NCBI GenBank assembly: GCA_916719935.1
Contig: CAKAPY010000040.1
Span: forward strand, 1-9,045
Direction: 5' to 3'
Length of the DNA stretch: 9,045 nucleotides
From: an uncultured Actinomyces sp.
Lineage (GTDB): Bacteria; Actinomycetota; Actinomycetes; Actinomycetales; Actinomycetaceae
The notes beneath the pieces were generated by a model. That model searched no databases, was not told the DNA's origin, and was given only the letters and a program-made list of their open reading frames with translations. The translations under genes and the position numbers were made by a program. Below, in pieces: positions 5,675 through 9,045 of this stretch (positions are counted from its first letter, which is position 1; each line of letters begins with the position of its first letter).

Positions 5675-8115
5675 TGGATTCACGCTCTGAGAACCTGCTC
5701 GAGACCATCCGTTCCCGAGGCACACAGGGACAGTTTGTCGATTATCGCTGCCTTCCTGCACAAGATGCGCACACTTCACCATGGCCCGAGTGGATTCCCA
5801 CCCCTGTCGTATCCACGTGGCGCTACAGCGGAGTTGATGAACCGTGGCTTCACCAGGTGCAGGCCCTTGAGGCGATCCATTCCGGACACGATGTTGTCAT
5901 TGCGACCGGCACGGGTTCGGGCAAGTCTCTGGTCGCATGGACACCGATTCTTTCAGACCTGGTTCAAGCCGATGATTCAAACAGAATCTCCGATATTCAC
6001 CGGCGTCCGAGCTGCCTTTATATCTCACCAACCAAAGCGCTTGCAGCAGACCAACTTCATTCGCTGAACCGTCTTGTTGACGGCCTCGAACATGACGTCG
6101 CCCTTGCACTTGCCGATGGGGACACTCCCCGCGAAGCCAAGGAATGGGCTCGCGCAAACGCCGATATCGTCCTGACGAACCCGGACTACCTGCACTACGT
6201 CATGCTCCCTCGTCATGAGCGCTGGACTCGTTTCTTGGCATCGCTGCGCTACGTGATTGTTGACGAAATGCACCAGTGGCGAGGAGTCAGCGGTAGCCAT
6301 ATTTCTCTGGTTTTACGCCGACTTCTAAGAATCGCGCGCCACCTTGGTGCAGATGTCCAGGTCATCATGATGTCTGCGACTTTGGCCGATCCACAATCCG
6401 TTGCTCAGACAATGATTGGCCGCGAGAACATCGATGCGATCACGGACGATACTTCCGGGCGCGGAACTCACCACATCTTTATGTGGGAGGGCCGCGAGGT
6501 TCCGCGTGAAGAGGATGTATCAATTGATGCCTTCCTTTCTGCTCTTCGCGCTGCCGAAGCCGGCGAAGAAACGGTTCTTGAAGCTCCAACTCAGCGTCTT
6601 TCCGCCCAAACCGAGGCTTCGCTTCTGTGTGCAGACCTCATTCGCGCCGACGCTCGCCTGCTGACCTTTGTTCGCTCACGCGGTGGTGCCGAGGCCGTCG
6701 CCGCCCAAACCCGCGACAAACTCCGCGACGCTCCAGAATTAGCCTCGACCGTCGCTGCGTATAGAGGAGGCTTTCTCCCCGAAGAACGACGCACCTTAGA
6801 ATCTGCACTGCGTTCGGGGCGATTACGAGCGCTTGCAACCACCTCTGCCTTAGAAATGGGTATCGACATCTCTGGACTTGATGTCACCATCACGGCGGGA
6901 TGGCCTGGGACCCGCGCATCATTTTGGCAACAGGTTGGACGCTCCGGACGTGCTGGGGCAGATGGTATTTCTGTTCTTATTGCTGGCGATAACCCCCTTG
7001 ATTCTTTCCTTGTTCATCACAGCGATGAGATTTTTTCGCCCGTCGAGGCTGCGGTATTAGATCCTCAAAACCCCTGGGTTTTGCGCGACCACCTGTGTGC
7101 TGCGGCAGCCGAACTCCCTCTTCCTGAGGACGAGGCGGTATCTGTTTTCGGAAGTGGAGCTCCAGCTCTTTTAGCCGAGCTCGGTCAGGAAGGGCTACTG
7201 GTCCATCGAAGTGGAGGCTGGCGCTGGAATGTCAGCTCTTCTGATGGCCCATGGGAGAAAATTCAGATCCGCGGCAGTGGTGGCGATGTTCAAATTGTCG
7301 ATACCCGAAGCGGAAGCATCATCGGTTCTGTCCCCCAAGATTCCGCAGATTCGCAGGTGTTTCCCGATGCGATCTACGTGCACCAGGGACGAACCTTCCA
7401 CGTCCTTTCTCTCGAAGAAGGCCCCGCACGTATCGCCTATGTCGAAGAAGTTCGCACACCGCTCAGGACCAGGGCTCAAGATGCGACCTCATTGCGGGTT
7501 ATCAGTGTTGATGAAGAATGGGTCAGCCCAGATTTTCTTGTTCATTGGTATCGAGGGACTGTCGATGTCACCCGTCAGGTCACTGATTTCGACCTCCTTC
7601 GACTTCCAGGTCTGGAATACATCTCAAATACCCAGCTCGATATGCCCGAGCGCACATTACGCACCCAAGCCTGCTGGTACACCTTGACTCCAGCGACAAT
7701 GGCAGCGATCGGGATCGATAAAGGCGATGTCCTAGGATCGCTCCACGCAGCAGAGCATGCATCGATCGCCCTTCTTCCCCTCCTGGCAAATTGCGACCGT
7801 TGGGATTTAGGTGGCCTTTCGACAAACCTCCACACCGATACCGATTTACCAACTGTGTTTGTTCACGATGCTTATCCGGGTGGAGCGGGTTATGCGCATT
7901 ACGGTTTTGCCCACGCACGTGAGTGGATGGAGCGCACTTATCAGGCTGTTTCTGAGTGCCAATGCCACGATGGATGCCCCCGGTGCGTCCAGTCTCCAAA
8001 GTGCGGAAACGGAAATGAACCGCTCTCAAAGTCCGGTGCAGAGTTCCTTTTAGGCTTCCTCGTCGAGCATTCGCCTTTCGAAGAAATTCCCAGAAAACTT
8101 CCAGATACAAAATAG
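5674..8115 (+). CDS. MrfA/Hrq1-type DEAD/DEAH-box helicase with C-terminal DUF1998 zinc module
   Basis: A superfamily 2 ATP-dependent helicase. The best studied bacterial relative, B. subtilis MrfA (YprA), takes part in excision of mitomycin C lesions; the actinobacterial branch (Rv3649 type) is called the helicase/secretion neighborhood DECH helicase. Motifs in order: Q-motif region WLHQ (Gln61), Walker A ATGTGSGKS (77-85), SPTKALAADQL (118-128), TNPDYL (168-173), DEMH (197-200), SAT (234-236), the second RecA domain with TTSALEMGIDISGLD (389-403), and arginine-finger motif QQVGRSGRAG (419-428). Near residues 690-790 is DUF1998, with the cysteine set C762-x-C764-x3-C768-x2-C771-x5-C777 followed by GNGNEPLSK, expected to bind a metal. 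Length 813 against about 750 for MrfA. The ATG at 5674 overlaps the stop of the second YbjN gene by one base and has no good ribosome binding site of its own, so it relies on coupling. A role in DNA repair is inferred from the family. Confidence 0.93.
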   Translation: MDSRSENLLETIRSRGTQGQFVDYRCLPAQDAHTSPWPEWIPTPVVSTWRYSGVDEPWLHQVQALEAIHSGHDVVIATGTGSGKSLVAWTPILSDLVQADDSNRISDIHRRPSCLYISPTKALAADQLHSLNRLVDGLEHDVALALADGDTPREAKEWARANADIVLTNPDYLHYVMLPRHERWTRFLASLRYVIVDEMHQWRGVSGSHISLVLRRLLRIARHLGADVQVIMMSATLADPQSVAQTMIGRENIDAITDDTSGRGTHHIFMWEGREVPREEDVSIDAFLSALRAAEAGEETVLEAPTQRLSAQTEASLLCADLIRADARLLTFVRSRGGAEAVAAQTRDKLRDAPELASTVAAYRGGFLPEERRTLESALRSGRLRALATTSALEMGIDISGLDVTITAGWPGTRASFWQQVGRSGRAGADGISVLIAGDNPLDSFLVHHSDEIFSPVEAAVLDPQNPWVLRDHLCAAAAELPLPEDEAVSVFGSGAPALLAELGQEGLLVHRSGGWRWNVSSSDGPWEKIQIRGSGGDVQIVDTRSGSIIGSVPQDSADSQVFPDAIYVHQGRTFHVLSLEEGPARIAYVEEVRTPLRTRAQDATSLRVISVDEEWVSPDFLVHWYRGTVDVTRQVTDFDLLRLPGLEYISNTQLDMPERTLRTQACWYTLTPATMAAIGIDKGDVLGSLHAAEHASIALLPLLANCDRWDLGGLSTNLHTDTDLPTVFVHDAYPGGAGYAHYGFAHAREWMERTYQAVSECQCHDGCPRCVQSPKCGNGNEPLSKSGAEFLLGFLVEHSPFEEIPRKLPDTK

Positions 8116-8141
8116 TATCCACACAGTATGACTTCCTATAT

Positions 8142-8636
8142 TTAAGTCATCGAGAGTTGGACCCCACTTACGTGGGGATGCCACACCGAAAGACTTTTCG
8201 GGAAACTCGCACTGTGTTGATGGGATGCTTGAGGGGCCAGCCGGGGGGCAGGCCCCTCAAGTGCATCTACAGCACTTTCACCATCAACTCCCGCTCGAGC
8301 TGAGCGAAAGACATTCCATCCCCACCCGCTGCTCACACGCACCGTGACGATCGTGTCGACACTTTCGCAATGACATGAGCTCAGCATTGCTCCGTTTTCT
8401 TGAGCAACCTCATTTGCTGCACGACAGGCTTTTTCCTCAACCGATTCCCACTGAGCCGTTGCGGAAACATCTGCTCCCGCCAAGGCACTGAGATCCGCAA
8501 TATTCTGGGCTCGATTCCCTGCAGCAAGAAGAGCAATGTACGCCAGTGCACTGCAGGCAAGAAGGGCTATGGCAGCCAAAACTCCAACCACCATGACTGT
8601 CCCGGAGCCTTCATCCGAATCCGTCTTCTCACACAT
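8142..8636 (-). CDS. Rv3654c-like TadE-type protein (helicase/secretion neighborhood)
   Basis: A small membrane-anchored pseudopilin-like protein of the Tad/Flp pilus locus that actinobacteria keep beside the helicase. The ATG at 8636 gives 164 residues: a short polar start, DEGSGTVMVVG (8-18), then one transmembrane helix (about 13-38), NRAQNIADLSALAGAD (41-56) and an outer domain with C71 and C88, which may form a disulfide, ending near RSARAGVDGESAVDAL (111-126). The helix start lacks the Glu seen five residues after the Gly in pilins. A TTG at 8642 overlapping the previous stop (TTGA) is an alternative start, but GGTGGT sits eight bases before the ATG and only two before the TTG, so ATG is preferred. 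Residues from about 127 on are unlike the family as I know it and are coded across several hairpins; a lost stop codon is possible. TAA stop at 8144-8142. Confidence 0.75.
   Translation of the reverse strand: MCEKTDSDEGSGTVMVVGVLAAIALLACSALAYIALLAAGNRAQNIADLSALAGADVSATAQWESVEEKACRAANEVAQENGAMLSSCHCESVDTIVTVRVSSGWGWNVFRSARAGVDGESAVDALEGPAPRLAPQASHQHSASFPKSLSVWHPHVSGVQLSMT
8162..8177. terminator. GC-rich hairpin near the convergent gene ends (first of three)
   Basis: CCCCAC (8162-8167) and GTGGGG (8172-8177) form a perfect 6-bp stem with a TTAC loop, 47 bases after the helicase stop. It is a candidate terminator for the plus-strand YbjN-helicase operon, though no U-tract follows on either strand. 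It lies inside the last codons of the minus-strand TadE-like gene. Confidence 0.4.
8186..8201. terminator. Second hairpin near the convergent gene ends
   Basis: CCGAAA (8186-8191) and TTTCGG (8196-8201) form a perfect 6-bp stem with a 4-base loop. On the plus strand the right arm includes a run of four T (8195-8198). It is weaker than its neighbours and noted mainly because it is one of several tandem hairpins. Confidence 0.3.
8228..8261 (-). terminator. Long 11-bp stem-loop in the tail of the TadE-like gene
   Basis: Arms 8228-8238 (CTTGAGGGGCC) and 8251-8261 (GGCCCCTCAAG) are exact reverse complements around a 12-base GC-rich loop. Four further pairs (8224-8227 with 8264-8267) follow after a 2-base bulge. 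It has the strength of a real terminator and would suit the minus-strand Tad operon, but the reading frame runs straight through it for about another 40 codons. Confidence 0.5.
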
Positions 8637-8638
8637 TC

Positions 8639-9028
8639 TCAATCACCACCAACCACAGTGCTTTCGCGCAACATCTGATACCTGCACTGCGCGTTCAAGC
8701 CGATCATTCCCGCGGGGCCTCTATAGGGAGCTTGCGCTTTGCCGTAGACCCACCTTTCGTCTGCAGAGAACTCAAAGTGAGCCCCTGATATCCGAGCGGA
8801 CATCACGTGCGCAGTTTCCTGCCCGTTCCCTCCGCGAGCACTTTCGCGGATGCCAGCCGAAAGTGCAGTACACAAATTCTGGGTGGTCATGGCAGCAGCG
8901 AAGACTGAAAGGACAAGCGCAATCATGATGACTATCGAGAAGGTCCCCAGAGCAATTTCAACGCTAACCATGCCGTCATCCGAATGCGTATCGGATGACG
9001 GCATTGAGCGGCCGCACCTCAGTTTCAT
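8639..9028 (-). CDS. TadE-family pilus assembly protein
   Basis: A minor pseudopilin of the Tad/Flp type IVc pilus machine, anchored in the membrane by one N-terminal helix (about 25-48). The segment DDGMVSVEIALG (17-28) resembles a prepilin cleavage site: Gly19 before Met20 and Glu24 at the +5 position. This is followed by QNLCTALSAGIRESARG (50-66), the usual TadE continuation, and a short outer domain with C53 and C115. The stop TGA (8641-8639) lies two bases before the preferred ATG of the next gene. The ATG at 9028 has no visible ribosome binding site; Met9 (ATG at 9004-9002) has GAGGTG ten bases upstream and may be the true start, giving 121 residues. The frame is open up to the window edge, so a start beyond it cannot be excluded. 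This is the Rv3655c position in the conserved actinobacterial cluster. Confidence 0.8.
   Translation of the reverse strand: MKLRCGRSMPSSDTHSDDGMVSVEIALGTFSIVIMIALVLSVFAAAMTTQNLCTALSAGIRESARGGNGQETAHVMSARISGAHFEFSADERWVYGKAQAPYRGPAGMIGLNAQCRYQMLRESTVVGGD
8970..9004. repeat. Perfect 14-bp inverted repeat in the 5' end of the TadE gene
   Basis: Arms 8970-8983 (ATGCCGTCATCCGA) and 8991-9004 (TCGGATGACGGCAT) are exact reverse complements around a 7-base loop. In the mRNA of the TadE gene this is a strong hairpin whose 5' arm begins with the ATG of Met9. It encodes residues 9-20, including the acidic stretch before the membrane helix. Confidence 0.8.
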
Positions 9029-9042
9029 GAAATGCTCAATGC
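9001..9042. repeat. 9-bp inverted repeat enclosing the TadE start, competing with the neighbouring stem
   Basis: Arms 9001-9009 (GCATTGAGC) and 9034-9042 (GCTCAATGC) pair exactly and enclose the ATG at 9028-9026 and the GAGGTG sequence in the loop. Four bases (9001-9004) are shared with the 14-bp inverted repeat, so the two stems cannot form fully together. A 10-base palindrome, TTTCATGAAA (9023-9032), sits on the ATG. Confidence 0.6.
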
Positions 9043-9045
9043 AGA

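Noticed and set aside
8104..8119. Small AT-rich hairpin GATAC/GTATC over the helicase stop codon.
   Set aside because: Only five base pairs, easily expected by chance, and weaker than the GC-rich stems just downstream.
7580..8122. A 180-codon minus-strand open frame opposite the 3' end of the helicase.
   Set aside because: It lies antisense to the DUF1998 cysteine module, which is clearly coding on the plus strand.
1..9045. CRISPR array, tRNA/rRNA, insertion sequence, phage or defence island.
   Set aside because: No spaced direct repeats, no cloverleaf-like sequence, no transposase or integrase motifs; the gene content is ordinary chromosomal.

Overview
The window looks like the chromosome of a moderately GC-rich actinobacterium. 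The support is a helicase gene converging on TadE-like pilus genes, an arrangement named in the literature as an actinobacterial 'helicase/secretion neighborhood', together with paired YbjN-domain genes and GTG starts. A member of the Actinomycetaceae or a relative is plausible, since a dedicated anaerobic ribonucleotide reductase suits a facultative or strict anaerobe, but the sequence alone does not fix the genus.

Layout from left to right. (1) Positions 1-130, minus strand: the N-terminal part of a DUF1304 small membrane protein that runs off the left edge. (2) 131-329: an intergenic stretch with a perfect 14-bp stem-loop that probably ends the nrd transcript. (3) 330-2923, minus strand: nrdD-nrdG, the class III (oxygen-sensitive, glycyl radical) ribonucleotide reductase and its radical-SAM activase, overlapping at ATGA. 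(4) 2924-3168: the nrdD control region, with two nearly identical 16-bp NrdR boxes separated by 16 bp. (5) 3169-4290, minus strand: a PAP2-family membrane phosphatase with a long disordered N-terminal tail. (6) 4291-4556: a divergent promoter region. (7) 4557-8115, plus strand: an operon of two YbjN-domain proteins and an MrfA/Hrq1-type DEAD/DEAH helicase with a DUF1998 zinc module, joined by 4-bp and 1-bp overlaps. (8) 8142-9028, minus strand: two small membrane-anchored pseudopilin-like proteins of a Tad/Flp pilus locus that continues past the right edge. The helicase and Tad genes converge with a 26-bp gap, and several stem-loops lie inside the 3' end of the last Tad gene.

Functional reading: NrdD/NrdG supply dNTPs under anaerobiosis and are probably repressed by NrdR, encoded elsewhere, when (d)ATP is plentiful. 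The helicase is probably a DNA-repair enzyme of the MrfA type; its translational coupling to two YbjN proteins is the least explained association here. The Tad proteins belong to an envelope pilus or secretion machine. I found no mobile elements, CRISPR arrays, tRNAs or rRNAs. The most interesting signals beyond the genes are the twin NrdR boxes, the YbjN-YbjN-helicase coupling, the competing inverted repeats around the tadE start, and the tandem hairpins inside the run-on tail of the last Tad gene.
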